A stretch of 64,000 nucleotides of DNA from Pandoraea iniqua (GCF_902459685.1 NZ_CABPSF010000002.1:434001-498000), one strand, 5' to 3'. Shown: positions 42,850-52,420, counted from the first letter of the stretch. Notes: a model not told the origin generated them from the sequence alone. Program-made: numbers and translations.

Positions 42850-44175
42850 ATGACGCAACAAAACGACTTGATGACGCGCGAGGAAGTGCTCGCGCTGCTG
42901 GAGATCAAACCGGCCACGTTGTACGCCTATGTGAGCCGTGGGTTGATCCGGGCGCGTCCGCACGAGGATGGCCGCAAGAGCCTCTACTTGCGCCGCGACG
43001 TGGAGCGTCTGGGCACCCGCAAGCGTGGGCGCGCGCCGACCGGCTCGGTGGCCGAATCGACCATGCGCTTCGGCGATCCGGTGCTGCACTCGGCGATTAC
43101 GCAGATCACGCCGCACGGGCCGCGTTACCGCAACCGGCTGGCGACGGATCTGGCGAGTGCAGGGGCCTCGTTCGAGTCGGTGGTGCATTTGCTGATGACC
43201 GGCATCTGGCAGGACAGCATTGCGGTCTGGTCGCCGCAGGAGACGCCGCCCGACGTGTTGCGTTTTCTCTCGACCTACAACGGCGACGTGGTCAGCGCAG
43301 ACATTGGCAATCTGCTCGGCATGGTGCCGTTTGCGCTGGCGATGCAGGGGCGCGGGCCGCGCGAAATTGCCGATGGCAGCGCGGTGCAGGCGGCGCGTCT
43401 GATGCTGCATTGCATGGCGGGATGCGTGGGGTTTCTCGGACCGAAGCGCGCATACGTGGCACGCACCGCCGACGAGACCGTGGCGGCGCAGATCCTGCGC
43501 GCGGCGGGCGGCGAGGTGACACCGGAGACCCTGCGCGCGGTGAACGCTGCGCTGGTGCTGACCGCCGATAACGAGTTGGCCCCGGCGACGTTTGCGGCAC
43601 GGGTGGCGGCATCGACCAACGCCGACCTGTTCAGTTGCGTGGCGGCGGCCATCGGCTCGCACATCGGTTTTTCAACGGGCACCAGCACGGAGAAGATCGA
43701 GACGCTGCTGCTATGCGAGCCCTTCGATGCGCTCGATTCGCGTAAGGATCGTGTGCGTGAGTACGGTGCGAGCCTGTTTGCCTTCAACCATCCGCTCTAT
43801 CCGGGCGGCGACGCGCGCGCCGACCTGATGCTGCAACTCGCCGAACTGGCGGCGCAGCGCGACGAGGCGGCCGGGACTGACGTGCGGCGTGCCGCGCAGA
43901 CTCGCCTGACGCTCGATTTTCTGGCCCGCATGCGCGAGGAGTTGAGTGCGCACCCCGGTCTGGCCATGGGGATCGTGGTGCTGGCGCGCGCCCTCGGCTT
44001 GCCGGACGGTACCGCGACCGCGATCTGGGTGGTCGGCCGCTCGGCCGGCTGGGTGGCGCATGTGATGGAGCAACGCACGCAGGCGTTTATGCTGCGCCCG
44101 CGCGCGAAGTATGGCTTCGGCGGACCTATCGAGCCGGCGGTCTCACCGCCCATCGACCCGCCTAAGGCGCGTTGA
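42850..44175 (+). CDS. Citrate synthase family protein with N-terminal helix-turn-helix domain
   Basis: A 441-residue fusion. Residues about 6-60 form a MerR-like helix-turn-helix (LMTREEVLALLEIKPATLYAYVSRGLIRARPHEDG). The rest is a citrate-synthase fold with the catalytic His region FAFNHPLYPGGDARA near 312 and GRSAGWVAHVMEQR near 398-411. This architecture is known in proteobacteria, annotated only as citrate synthase family; whether it condenses acetyl-CoA with oxaloacetate, uses propionyl-CoA, or acts as a sensor is open. The normal GHP-type motif is altered to NHP. ATG 42850 gives the HTH domain its natural start. Followed by a clear terminator. Confidence 0.85.
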   Translation: MTQQNDLMTREEVLALLEIKPATLYAYVSRGLIRARPHEDGRKSLYLRRDVERLGTRKRGRAPTGSVAESTMRFGDPVLHSAITQITPHGPRYRNRLATDLASAGASFESVVHLLMTGIWQDSIAVWSPQETPPDVLRFLSTYNGDVVSADIGNLLGMVPFALAMQGRGPREIADGSAVQAARLMLHCMAGCVGFLGPKRAYVARTADETVAAQILRAAGGEVTPETLRAVNAALVLTADNELAPATFAARVAASTNADLFSCVAAAIGSHIGFSTGTSTEKIETLLLCEPFDALDSRKDRVREYGASLFAFNHPLYPGGDARADLMLQLAELAAQRDEAAGTDVRRAAQTRLTLDFLARMREELSAHPGLAMGIVVLARALGLPDGTATAIWVVGRSAGWVAHVMEQRTQAFMLRPRAKYGFGGPIEPAVSPPIDPPKAR

Positions 44176-44199
44176 CATGATGAAGTGATGACGCAATAA

Positions 44200-44230
44200 A
44201 AAAGCGACGCCTTTGCTGGGCGTCGCTTTT
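44200..44230. terminator. Bidirectional rho-independent terminator
   Basis: AAAAGCGACGC - 9-base loop - GCGTCGCTTTT, an 11-bp perfect stem with A- and T-runs on either side. It lies between the convergent citrate-synthase-like gene and TRIC/YadS-like gene and should stop transcription from both. Confidence 0.9.
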
Positions 44231-44254
44231 CCTTTGATGCGATGCGTGCGGCGA

Positions 44255-44890
44255 TCAGTGCAGCGGTTCCGCCGGTGCGTCGTTCTCAAACGTGCGGAAG
44301 CGCCAGCCGAACCACACGGCCAGCATGCGGATGACGAAGCCGGCGACGCAGCCGATGGCCGTAGCGATGCCGTTCTCGACGCCGAAGTGCAGCATGGCGA
44401 CGTAGAGCGCGCCGGCGATGCACGCCACGCTCGCATACATTTCGCGGCGCAGCACCAGCGGCACCTGTCCGCACAGCAGATCGCGCAGCATCCCGCCGCC
44501 GATGCCGGTCAGCACCCCCGCGAGCACGACGATGACCGGGCTGGTACTCACGGTCATACCGATGTCGCAGCCGAGAATCGTGAAGGCGGCGAGCCCGATG
44601 GCATCCACGGTGATGAACGTCATGCGCAGCCGGTGAATGTGGCGCGCGACGATGGAAGCTAACGTAGCTGCCCCGAGCGTGAGCAAGAGGTACTCCGGGT
44701 GCGCAATCCACACGAGCGGATGGCGGCCGAACAAGACGTCGCGAATCGTGCCGCCACCGAGCGCGGTGACCATGCCGACGAAGGCGAGCCCAAAGCGGTC
44801 CATGCCGCGTTGCATCCCCATGATCGCGCCTGACATCGCTTCGGTCACGATGGCGATCAGGTAGAGAGCGTAGAAGATCTCGGTTTTCAT
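44255..44890 (-). CDS. TRIC/YadS (UPF0126) family membrane protein
   Basis: Inner-membrane protein of 211 residues made of two similar three-helix halves. Each half carries a GGG-T/M-RD motif: GGGTIRDVLFG near residue 43 and GGGMLRDLLCG near 129, the hallmark of the prokaryotic TRIC-like family. Related proteins are trimeric cation channels, or glycine uptake proteins in some reports. ATG 44890 is chosen because the frame further upstream has no membrane character. It is transcribed alone and ends at the shared terminator. Confidence 0.9.
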   Translation of the reverse strand: MKTEIFYALYLIAIVTEAMSGAIMGMQRGMDRFGLAFVGMVTALGGGTIRDVLFGRHPLVWIAHPEYLLLTLGAATLASIVARHIHRLRMTFITVDAIGLAAFTILGCDIGMTVSTSPVIVVLAGVLTGIGGGMLRDLLCGQVPLVLRREMYASVACIAGALYVAMLHFGVENGIATAIGCVAGFVIRMLAVWFGWRFRTFENDAPAEPLH

Positions 44891-45304
44891 AAGGTTCCCT
44901 GAAGTGCGGGGGGAATATACCACTGCGTCCGGTGGCGATGGCTTGCCCGGCACGATGCCTGACCCGCGCGGCCCGGCCAACTGTGATTTGTACAAGTTTT
45001 CAGCGTCACGGGCCAGTGAGACACTGCTTCCAACGAGGAGAGTTTCTGAGGTTTTGGGTGCGTTGATCTTTTTTCAAAGGCAGCAAAGCCCTTAAACTCT
45101 CTACTTTTCGTGCTCCGAACGGTGCTGCCGGGGAGGTACGGGGATCTGGCCAGTGCTCTGGCTGGCCGGTTGGCCGGCCGGCAATCCGGTAAGCGGCGCT
45201 GGTGCCACGTCCCACCCGTCTGATCTTCAGATGACCTCTGCGCAGCGCCGGCCCGGGCAACCCGCTTTCTTAGACGCGCCTTCTTTGATCGTTCACATCG
45301 CTCC
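44891..45304. other. Long intergenic region upstream of macA
   Basis: A 414-bp region between the TRIC/YadS-like gene and macA with no believable gene. It holds the response-regulator-type box at 44981-44997 and a possible -10 (GACACT, 45020-45025), so the macA leader would be about 270 nt long. GC-rich hairpin-forming sequence (GGCCGG repeats around 45158-45180) lies inside that leader. Confidence 0.6.
44981..45025 (+). promoter_or_regulatory. Shared 17-bp box and possible promoter of macAB
   Basis: CTGTGATTTGTACAAGT at 44981-44997, then 22 bases, then GACACT (45020-45025) as a possible -10. The same box (15 of 17 bases) precedes the three-peptide unit at 53048-53064, with 23 bases to its -10. 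This is the classical place for an activator, and the LuxR-type response regulator at 51818-52420 is the obvious candidate. Confidence 0.55.
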
Positions 45305-46507
45305 ATGATCCAGTTCATTCGACGCCGGCGTTATCTCGTCGCCAGTCTTGTCGTGCTCGCCGTTCTCCTGATTCTCGGGATTCGCAGTGTCGTCTCGCCG
45401 AAGCCGCCGCAGTATCTGACCGCCAAGGTCGAGCGCAGCGACCTCGAGAATGCTGTGCTTGCCACGGGCACGCTGGTCGCGTTCACGCAGGTGGATGTCG
45501 GCGCGCAGGTGTCGGGGCAGTTGAAGTCGCTCAAGGTCAAGCTGGGCGACAAGGTGACCAAGGGCCAGTGGCTCGCCGAGATCGATCCGGTGCTCTCGCA
45601 GAACACGCTGCGTCAGGCCGAAGCCAATGAGCAAGACCTGCAAGCGCAGCGCCGCGCCACGCAGGCGCTGCTGGCGAAGGCCGATCTGGCGTTCCGCCGT
45701 CAGCGGCAGATGCTGCCGGACGACGCGACCTCGCGTCAGGATTTCGAAGCGGCACAAGCCGATCTCGATGCACAGCGGGCGAATCTGGCGGCGCTGGAAG
45801 CGAAGATCCGTTCGGCGGCGATTCAGATCGAGTCGGCCCGCGCCAACCTCGGCTACACGCGTATCGTCGCGCCGATGGATGGTCAGGTCGTGGCCATCGT
45901 CACGCAGGAAGGCCAGACCGTGATCGCGCAGCAGCAGGCACCGGTGATTCTGAAGCTGGCCGATCTGGACACGATGACCATCAAAGCGCAGGTGTCGGAA
46001 GCCGACGTGATCCGTATCGCGCCGGGGCAGACGACGTACTTCACGATTCTCGGCGAGCCCGACAAGCGTTACTACGGCAAGCTGCGTGCGATCGAACCGG
46101 CACCGCAGAACTTCCTCGACACGCAGGGCTCGCTCGGCGGGCTGGGCGGGTCGCGCAGCAATACGGCGGTGTTCTACAACGCGTTGTTCGAAGTGCCGAA
46201 CCCCGATCACAAGCTGCGCATCTCGATGACCGCACAGGTCAATGTGTTGCTGAGCACCGCCAAGCAGGCCCTGAGCATTCCCGTGGCCGCGCTGGGCAAG
46301 AAGCAGGCCGACGGGCGCTACGACGTGCGGGTGGTGGGGGCGGACGGCAAGGTCGTCACGCGTCAGGTCCGCACGGGGTTGAACAACAACGTGAAGGTCG
46401 AAGTGAAGGAAGGTCTCGCTGCCGGCGATCAGGTCGTGATCGGCGAGGCCGGCGACGTCAAGGACGCGCGCAACGATGCGTTCGGTGATTCGGTCAGCGT
46501 GGGGTAA
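45305..46507 (+). CDS. macA: MacA-type membrane fusion protein
   Basis: Periplasmic adaptor of an ABC-type tripartite efflux pump, 400 residues. An N-terminal membrane anchor (YLVASLVVLAVLLILGI, residues about 9-25) is followed by the split lipoyl domain (VDVGAQVSGQLKSLKVKLGDKVTKGQ), a long alpha-helical hairpin (about 100-180) and a beta-barrel. Its stop overlaps the macB start by one base, and a NodT-type outer-membrane gene follows, so all three pump parts are in one operon. MacAB pumps export macrolides, lipopeptides, haem precursors and small peptides. A box shared with the nearby peptide unit lies upstream. Confidence 0.92.
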   Translation: MIQFIRRRRYLVASLVVLAVLLILGIRSVVSPKPPQYLTAKVERSDLENAVLATGTLVAFTQVDVGAQVSGQLKSLKVKLGDKVTKGQWLAEIDPVLSQNTLRQAEANEQDLQAQRRATQALLAKADLAFRRQRQMLPDDATSRQDFEAAQADLDAQRANLAALEAKIRSAAIQIESARANLGYTRIVAPMDGQVVAIVTQEGQTVIAQQQAPVILKLADLDTMTIKAQVSEADVIRIAPGQTTYFTILGEPDKRYYGKLRAIEPAPQNFLDTQGSLGGLGGSRSNTAVFYNALFEVPNPDHKLRISMTAQVNVLLSTAKQALSIPVAALGKKQADGRYDVRVVGADGKVVTRQVRTGLNNNVKVEVKEGLAAGDQVVIGEAGDVKDARNDAFGDSVSVG

Positions 46508-48618
46508 TGGCAATGGCTGAAACCATGACGCCCCCCTCCGCAACACACCCGGCCCCGTCAGACGCGATGGTACATCCCATGCTCGAACTGACCGGCATCA
46601 CGCGGCGGTTTCCGGCGGGCGATCGCGACGTCGTCGTGCTGCGCAACGTGAACCTCACCATCGAGGCGGGGGAGATCGTTGCGATCATGGGCGCGTCGGG
46701 CTCCGGCAAGTCGACGCTGATGAACATTCTCGGCTGTCTCGACCACCCGAGCGAAGGCAGCTATCGCGTGGCCGGGCGTGAGACCCGTGATCTCGACGCC
46801 GACGCGCTCGCGCAACTGCGCCGCGAACACTTCGGCTTCATCTTCCAGCGCTATCACCTGTTGCCCCATCTGGAGGCCGCGGGGAATGTGGAGATGCCGG
46901 CGGTCTACACCGGCGCACCGCACGCGGCTCGCCGCGCCCGGGCCGAGCAACTGCTTTCCCGCTTGGGGCTGGCGGATCGCACGCACCATCGGCCCAGCCA
47001 GTTGTCGGGCGGTCAGCAGCAGCGCGTGAGTATTGCCCGTGCGCTGATGAACGGCGGCGACGTGATTCTGGCCGACGAGCCTACCGGGGCGCTCGATACC
47101 CGTAGTGGCAAAGAAGTCATTCGTATCCTGCGCGAACTCAACGCGCTCGGGCATACGGTCATCATCGTTACGCACGACGAGCACGTGGCCGCGCATGCGC
47201 GCCGCATCATCGAAATTCGCGATGGTGAAGTGGTTGCCGACCGGCAGAACACGCCGGTGATCGACGACGATGCGGCAACGCCCGGGGTGTCGGACGAAGA
47301 CGGTGACGAAGTCGCCAACGCCGCGAAGTCGGACGTCGGCGCAAACGCAGCCACGGCGGCCGCCACCGGCGACGCCCTCGCCAACACATCGCCGATGCCC
47401 GAGCGTCGCTGGACCGGCGGCGTCGGCCGCTTTGCCGAGGCGTTCCGCATGGCGTGGATTGCACTGGTCTCACACCGTCTGCGCACGTTCCTGACGATGC
47501 TCGGCATCATCATCGGTATCACGTCGGTGGTGTCGATCGTCGCCATTGGCGAAGGCGCCAAGCGCTACATGCTCGCCGAGATCGGCAGCATCGGGACGAA
47601 CACCATCAACATTTATCCCGGCAAAGACTGGGGTGACAGCCGCGCCGGCACGATTCAGACGCTGGTACCCGAGGACGTGTACGCGCTGACCGAGCAGAAC
47701 TATGTCGACAGCGTGACGCCCGAGACCGCGCGCAATCTGCTGCTGCGCTACCGCAACGTCGATGCCAACGCGACGGTGACCGGCGTCGGGGAGAGTTTCT
47801 TCCAAGTGCGCGGCATGAAGATCGCGCAGGGTATCGCCTTCGGTCCCGATGAGGTGCGCCGTCAGGCTCAGGTCGCCGTGATCGATCAGAACACGCGCCG
47901 CAAGCTCTTCCCGACGAACCCGAATCCGCTGGGCGAAGTGATCTTCGTCGACAACCTGCCGTGTGTGGTGATCGGCGTGACGGAAGAGAAGAAGAGCGCC
48001 TTTGGCGACATGAAGAGCCTGAACATCTGGGTGCCGTACACCACGGCCAGCGGGCGGCTCTTCGGCCAACGCAACGTCGACAGCATCACCGTGCGGGTGC
48101 GCGACGGTCAGCCGAGCAAGATTGCCGAAAAGAGTCTTGAGACGCTGATGACGCAGCGCCACGGGCGCAAGGACTTCTTCACCTACAACATGGACAGCAT
48201 CGTGAAGACGGTCGAGAAGACCAGCCAGTCGCTCACGTTGCTGCTCTCGCTGATTGCCGTGATTTCGCTGGTGGTGGGCGGTATCGGCGTGATGAACATC
48301 ATGATCGTATCCGTCACCGAGCGTACGCGGGAGATCGGTATCCGAATGGCTGTCGGCGCGCGTCAGAGCGACATCATGCAGCAGTTTCTGGTCGAGGCGG
48401 TGATGGTCTGTCTGATGGGCGGTGCGATCGGTATTGCGCTGTCGTTCGGGGCGAGCTTCGTGTTCTCGTTGTTCGTCGCCAAATGGAAGATGGTGTTTTC
48501 GATGGGCTCGATCGTCACGGCATTCCTGTGTTCGACGCTCATCGGTGTGGTCTTCGGTTTCATGCCGGCGCGTAATGCCGCCCGGCTCGATCCGGTTGAA
48601 GCGCTCGCGCGCGATTGA
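46507..48618 (+). CDS. macB: MacB-type ABC exporter (ATPase-permease)
   Basis: Non-canonical ABC exporter of 703 residues. The N-terminal ATPase has Walker A GASGSGKST near residue 59, signature LSGGQQQRVS near 164 and Walker B VILADEPTGALD near 184. A variable linker (about 245-300, rich in Ala, Asp and Thr) leads to the first transmembrane helix near 320, a large periplasmic domain, and three further helices near 575-690. This is the four-helix mechanotransmission design of MacB. The start at 46507 overlaps the macA stop; ATG 46513 is an alternative. It probably drives expulsion of a periplasmic substrate through the NodT-type channel. Confidence 0.93.
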   Translation: MAMAETMTPPSATHPAPSDAMVHPMLELTGITRRFPAGDRDVVVLRNVNLTIEAGEIVAIMGASGSGKSTLMNILGCLDHPSEGSYRVAGRETRDLDADALAQLRREHFGFIFQRYHLLPHLEAAGNVEMPAVYTGAPHAARRARAEQLLSRLGLADRTHHRPSQLSGGQQQRVSIARALMNGGDVILADEPTGALDTRSGKEVIRILRELNALGHTVIIVTHDEHVAAHARRIIEIRDGEVVADRQNTPVIDDDAATPGVSDEDGDEVANAAKSDVGANAATAAATGDALANTSPMPERRWTGGVGRFAEAFRMAWIALVSHRLRTFLTMLGIIIGITSVVSIVAIGEGAKRYMLAEIGSIGTNTINIYPGKDWGDSRAGTIQTLVPEDVYALTEQNYVDSVTPETARNLLLRYRNVDANATVTGVGESFFQVRGMKIAQGIAFGPDEVRRQAQVAVIDQNTRRKLFPTNPNPLGEVIFVDNLPCVVIGVTEEKKSAFGDMKSLNIWVPYTTASGRLFGQRNVDSITVRVRDGQPSKIAEKSLETLMTQRHGRKDFFTYNMDSIVKTVEKTSQSLTLLLSLIAVISLVVGGIGVMNIMIVSVTERTREIGIRMAVGARQSDIMQQFLVEAVMVCLMGGAIGIALSFGASFVFSLFVAKWKMVFSMGSIVTAFLCSTLIGVVFGFMPARNAARLDPVEALARD

Positions 48619-48629
48619 GGTAGCGACTG

Positions 48630-50114
48630 ATGATCCGTAATTCCACGAATTCTGCGACGCCGACTTTTTTGATGCCGACGTTTCCCACGGTTTCCCGCAC
48701 GCTGCTTGCCCTCGCGGCCAGCGCGGCGGTGTTGCTCTCCGGCTGTGCCGGTGTGCGTCACGACCCGCTGCCGGCGGTGCCGGTGCCTGCGCAATGGAGC
48801 GGCACTGCGGCGCCGGTGTCAACCGCAGCGGCGGCCGGCACGGCAACCGCCCCGGCGCCGCTCATGGCACCGGACTTCTGGCGTGCCTTTGGCGACCCGG
48901 TGCTCGACCGTCTGATCGCCGACGTGCTGGCCGCCAACAACGATCTGGCGGCCGCGGGCATCCGTGTCTACCGCGCGCAATTGCAGGCAGGGCTTGCCGA
49001 TACCAATCTCACGCCCGGCGTGACCGTGCAGGGCAATGGGCAGGTCAGCCGCACGCTCGACACGCATCGGATGTCGCGCGGCAGTCAGTTGCAGGTGCAG
49101 GTGAGCTACGAGCTGGATCTGTGGGGCAAGCTGGCCGCACAGCGCGACGCCGCCCGCTGGGAAGCCGATGCGACCGACGCCGACCGTGAGGCCACCCGGC
49201 TGTCGCTGATCAGTTCGACGGCGGGCTTCTATTGGCAGATCGGCTATCTGAATGAACAGATTGCCTACGCCGAAGCCAACATTGCCTATGCAGAACGCAC
49301 ACTGGCGCTGGTGCGCTCGAGGTACGCGGCAGGGGCCGTCTCAGGGCTGGATGTGGCGCAGACCGAACAGAACCTGTCGCAGCAACGTGCCGCGATCACG
49401 CAACTCGTTCAGCAGCGCACCGAAAACCGTAACGCGCTCGCCATCCTGTTCGACCGGCCGCCCGAGCAGTCGGCACCCGAACCGTCGGCCCTGCCGGCCG
49501 CCGCGTTGCCGGTGGTGCCTGCGGGCTTGCCCGCCGAGTTGCTGAGCCGCCGCCCGGATGTGCGTGCAGCGGAATGGCGCCTGCGCGGGTTTCTGGCGAA
49601 TGCCGATGTCACCCGCACTAGCTTCTATCCGACGTTCACGCTGACGGGGCAGGCCGGTACCACGAGCACGAATCTGTCGAGCGCGCTGATGAATCCGGTG
49701 GGCTCGCTGGGGCTGGGGCTGGCACTGCCGTTCATCCAGTGGAACACCATGCAGTTGCAGATCAAGGTGTCGCAAACGCAGTTCGACGAGGCCGTGGTCC
49801 TGTTCCGCAAGACGCTCTACACGGCGTTGGGCGAAGTCGAGAACGCATTGTCGGCGCGTGAGCAACTGACCCGCGAGGGCGAGCAGCGTACGCTGTCGCT
49901 CGCGCAGGCGCAGCGCGCCGAGACGCTGGCGCGCTCGCGTTTTCTCGCAGGGGCCACGGGCGTGCAGTTGTGGCTGGATCAGCAGCAGCGCGTGCGTGAC
50001 GCACAAAGCGCCGACGCGCTGGTGCGCCTGAATCGGCTCAACAACCGCATGGCGCTGTACAAGACGCTGGGTGGTGGCGGCAGCGCCAGCGATGTGCTGC
50101 CGGCGGCCGGCTGA
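48630..50114 (+). CDS. NodT-family outer-membrane efflux lipoprotein
   Basis: TolC-like outer-membrane channel of 494 residues. The lipobox LLSGC near residues 35-39 (in AVLLSGCAGVRHDP) marks a lipoprotein signal peptide. Two OEP repeats follow, with typical ASAREQLTREGEQ-type and RSRYAAGAVSGLDVAQTEQNL helices. Third gene of the macAB operon, 11 bp after macB, so the pump has its own exit duct. It converges with the sensor-kinase gene. The stop codon lies inside a run of 7-bp tandem repeats (50109-50143). Confidence 0.92.
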   Translation: MIRNSTNSATPTFLMPTFPTVSRTLLALAASAAVLLSGCAGVRHDPLPAVPVPAQWSGTAAPVSTAAAAGTATAPAPLMAPDFWRAFGDPVLDRLIADVLAANNDLAAAGIRVYRAQLQAGLADTNLTPGVTVQGNGQVSRTLDTHRMSRGSQLQVQVSYELDLWGKLAAQRDAARWEADATDADREATRLSLISSTAGFYWQIGYLNEQIAYAEANIAYAERTLALVRSRYAAGAVSGLDVAQTEQNLSQQRAAITQLVQQRTENRNALAILFDRPPEQSAPEPSALPAAALPVVPAGLPAELLSRRPDVRAAEWRLRGFLANADVTRTSFYPTFTLTGQAGTTSTNLSSALMNPVGSLGLGLALPFIQWNTMQLQIKVSQTQFDEAVVLFRKTLYTALGEVENALSAREQLTREGEQRTLSLAQAQRAETLARSRFLAGATGVQLWLDQQQRVRDAQSADALVRLNRLNNRMALYKTLGGGGSASDVLPAAG

Positions 50115-50143
50115 TGGCTGGTGGCTGACGGCTGACGGCTGAC
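50109..50143. repeat. Five tandem 7-bp units at the channel gene's end
   Basis: GGCTGAT, GGCTGGT and three perfect GGCTGAC units, spanning the stop codon of the NodT-type gene. The TGA inside successive units supplies further stops. It looks like replication slippage. Confidence 0.7.
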
Positions 50144-50170
50144 GGCAGCCGGCGGTGTGAAGACTCTGCT

Positions 50171-51760
50171 TCAGGCGCTGGCCTCGGCTTCCTGAAGCAC
50201 CGGCGCCTTCGGCAGCGTGATGGTGAACGTGGTGCCCACGCCGACCTGACTGGTCACCTCGATCGTGCCCTGATGGAATTCGATGGCCGCGTGCACGACG
50301 GCCAGCCCGACCCCCGAGCCGTCTTCGAGCACGGCATTGCTGCGCGAGCGGAACGACATCTGAAAGATCTCTTTGAGTTCTTCCTCGGGGATGCCGGTGC
50401 CGTTGTCGCGCAGCACCACGCGCAGGGCATCGCCCGCATCGGCCACACCGATATCGATGGCGGGCGGCAGCATTGTGTACTTCGTCGCGTTGCTCACGAT
50501 ATTGATGAACGCGTGGAACAGCACGTTGCTGTCGCCGATCATCTGACTGTCGAGGTCCGGCGTCGGGGTCACCGTAATCGTCGCGTTGGGGAACATGTCC
50601 GAGCCCACGTCGCGCACGTCTTCCAGCAACGCCACCAGCGACAACTCGCTGCGCTTGCCGAACTTCGGATCGTCGAGCGAGGCGCTTTGCGCGGCTTCCA
50701 ACCAGTTCTGAATCACATTGTTGAGCTTCGCCACGGCTTCGCGAATCTTCGTGTAGCGTGGGCGCGAATCGGTTTCTTCGTTACGCGGGCTCAGCAATCG
50801 CTGTGCATGGCCGTCGATCACATTGAGCAGCGTGCGGAACTCGTGCGACGCCATCGAGCGGAAGGTCTTCTGGAAGTTGTTGAGGCGCTCTTCATTGGCC
50901 AGCGCCCGCTGGAGAATGGTGTTCTTGGCCGTCGTGAGCTTCTGATTGCGCACCAGTGACGACGTGCTTTCCTGAAACTTGGCAATCGTGCGCGAGAGCG
51001 TGCCGATCTCGTCGCCTCGCGTGAGCCATGGCAGGCGTGCCTTGTTCTTGCCCGAGATGGCGTTGCCGGCGAGCGCGATCAGGCGCGTGAACGGCCGCAG
51101 GATCGCCGCATCCACATACACGAGGCAGCCCAGCGTAACCAGAATCATCGCGGCGATCAGCGCGTCGATTTGCAGCAGCCGGGTATGTGCGGCGTTGCCC
51201 TTCGTCTCGACGTTCTTGATCAGCCCTTCGGTGCTGCGGAACACCAGTGCGCCGAAGGTGCTGTTGGCCAGCGTGTACTTGTTGTTCGATTCGCCCCGGT
51301 AGAGCTTGACGGCGTCGGCCAATTTGCCGTTCTGTGCGAGTTGAAAGACCTGATTCGAGATGCGGCGGTACTGTGCCCATTGCGTCTGGAATTTCGAAAA
51401 TGCCAGACGGTACTCGTCGTGCACCAGCAGCTTCTGGTAGCGATCGGAGGCGTTCTTGATCTTGTCGTCGAACTCGTCGGCGGCGCTGCGAATGGCCGCG
51501 AGCGCCTTGGGCGACATTGGCGCGAGCGCCTCGGATTCGACGGTGCGGAAGTCGGAGATGTAGTCGTTGAGTTCTTCGAGCACGCTCAGATTGTCGATCT
51601 GCGCACGCTCGGCGGCGAGTGCGGTGCGTTGCGCGGTGTCGACTTCGCGGTGCACCACGACGCCCACGGCGACCATGACGACAAGGCAGATGACGAGCAG
51701 AAGATACATTCGCCCCCGAACGGGGAGCTTCGTGTTCGGCTGTTTAGACGCTTTAGGCAT
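50171..51760 (-). CDS. Sensor histidine kinase
   Basis: Membrane sensor kinase of 529 residues. Segments at about 19-38 and 199-220 cross the membrane and enclose a helical periplasmic sensor domain of about 160 residues (MCP four-helix-bundle-like). A HAMP linker follows, then a HisKA domain with phosphoacceptor His306 in SMASHEFRTLL and a full HATPase domain (NIVSNATKYT, DNGTGIP, GSGVGLAV). Its cognate partner is the LuxR-type regulator encoded 57 bp upstream on the same strand. It lies between a MacAB-type pump and the three-peptide unit, so the sensed signal may be a peptide or a compound the pump expels. This is inference. Confidence 0.9.
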   Translation of the reverse strand: MPKASKQPNTKLPVRGRMYLLLVICLVVMVAVGVVVHREVDTAQRTALAAERAQIDNLSVLEELNDYISDFRTVESEALAPMSPKALAAIRSAADEFDDKIKNASDRYQKLLVHDEYRLAFSKFQTQWAQYRRISNQVFQLAQNGKLADAVKLYRGESNNKYTLANSTFGALVFRSTEGLIKNVETKGNAAHTRLLQIDALIAAMILVTLGCLVYVDAAILRPFTRLIALAGNAISGKNKARLPWLTRGDEIGTLSRTIAKFQESTSSLVRNQKLTTAKNTILQRALANEERLNNFQKTFRSMASHEFRTLLNVIDGHAQRLLSPRNEETDSRPRYTKIREAVAKLNNVIQNWLEAAQSASLDDPKFGKRSELSLVALLEDVRDVGSDMFPNATITVTPTPDLDSQMIGDSNVLFHAFINIVSNATKYTMLPPAIDIGVADAGDALRVVLRDNGTGIPEEELKEIFQMSFRSRSNAVLEDGSGVGLAVVHAAIEFHQGTIEVTSQVGVGTTFTITLPKAPVLQEAEASA

Positions 51761-51817
51761 GCGGTGTATCCGTTCGGACTGGGCGTAGGCGGGCAGGGCG
51801 ACCGTCGTTGTCTGCCA

Positions 51818-52420
51818 TCACAACTGAATGATATTGAGCAGCGCGGCGCGCACGACGGCTTCGGTGCGGGTGGCGACGTTGAGCTTTTCGCGGGCGTTGT
51901 CGATGTGGAAGTCGACCGTGCGTTTGCTCAGATCGAGAATGATCGCGATTTCGGCAGAGGTCTTGCCGCGCGCCGACCATTGCAGAATCTCGACTTCCCG
52001 CTTGGTGATGCCGAAGGGCAGCGAAGCGCCGTCGTCCGGCTCGTCATGGTGCGTGTATTTCCGGATCACCGTATCGAGCACGTCGAAATCGACCGGCTTG
52101 AGCATGTATTCATCGGCGCCGGTGCTGTGCCCGCGCATGATCGAGGCTTTGTCGGCGTTGCCGGTCAGAAAGATGAACGGAATCTTGCGCTCGCCTTGAA
52201 TGATGCTGCGGGCGCTTTCCAGAAACTCGAAGCCGGTCATACCCGGCACGTTCACGTCGCACACGATGATGTCGGGCATGAATGACGCCAGTGTGGCGAG
52301 TGCCGCCGTGAAGTCGTGCGCCACTTTGACGACATAACCGCGATCGGTCAGGTCTTCGCGAATCAGGTCTGCCGAATCGTGATCGTCTTCGATGCAGAAC
52401 ACTTTGGTGGGAGAAGTCAT
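51818..52420 (-). CDS. Response regulator, receiver plus LuxR-type HTH
   Basis: A 200-residue response regulator. The receiver domain has the acidic pair ED at 11-12, phosphoacceptor Asp55 in VCDVNVPG, Thr86 and Lys108 in MLKPVDF. A LuxR/GerE helix-turn-helix follows from about 137 (ITKREVEILQWSARGKTSAE, then SKRTVDFHIDNAREKL), a DNA-binding domain that usually sees an inverted repeat. It precedes the sensor-kinase gene. TAGGAA and TTCCTA form an inverted repeat at 52462-52489, near its promoter. Boxes upstream of the peptide unit and macA are candidate targets. Confidence 0.92.
   Translation of the reverse strand: MTSPTKVFCIEDDHDSADLIREDLTDRGYVVKVAHDFTAALATLASFMPDIIVCDVNVPGMTGFEFLESARSIIQGERKIPFIFLTGNADKASIMRGHSTGADEYMLKPVDFDVLDTVIRKYTHHDEPDDGASLPFGITKREVEILQWSARGKTSAEIAIILDLSKRTVDFHIDNAREKLNVATRTEAVVRAALLNIIQL

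Noticed and set aside
44891-45304. Looked for a tRNA or small RNA before macA
   Set aside because: No cloverleaf or clear promoter-terminator pair visible; only the regulatory box and GC-rich leader.
50109-50143. Short regular repeats considered as a CRISPR array
   Set aside because: Seven-base units with no spacers; simple tandem duplication.
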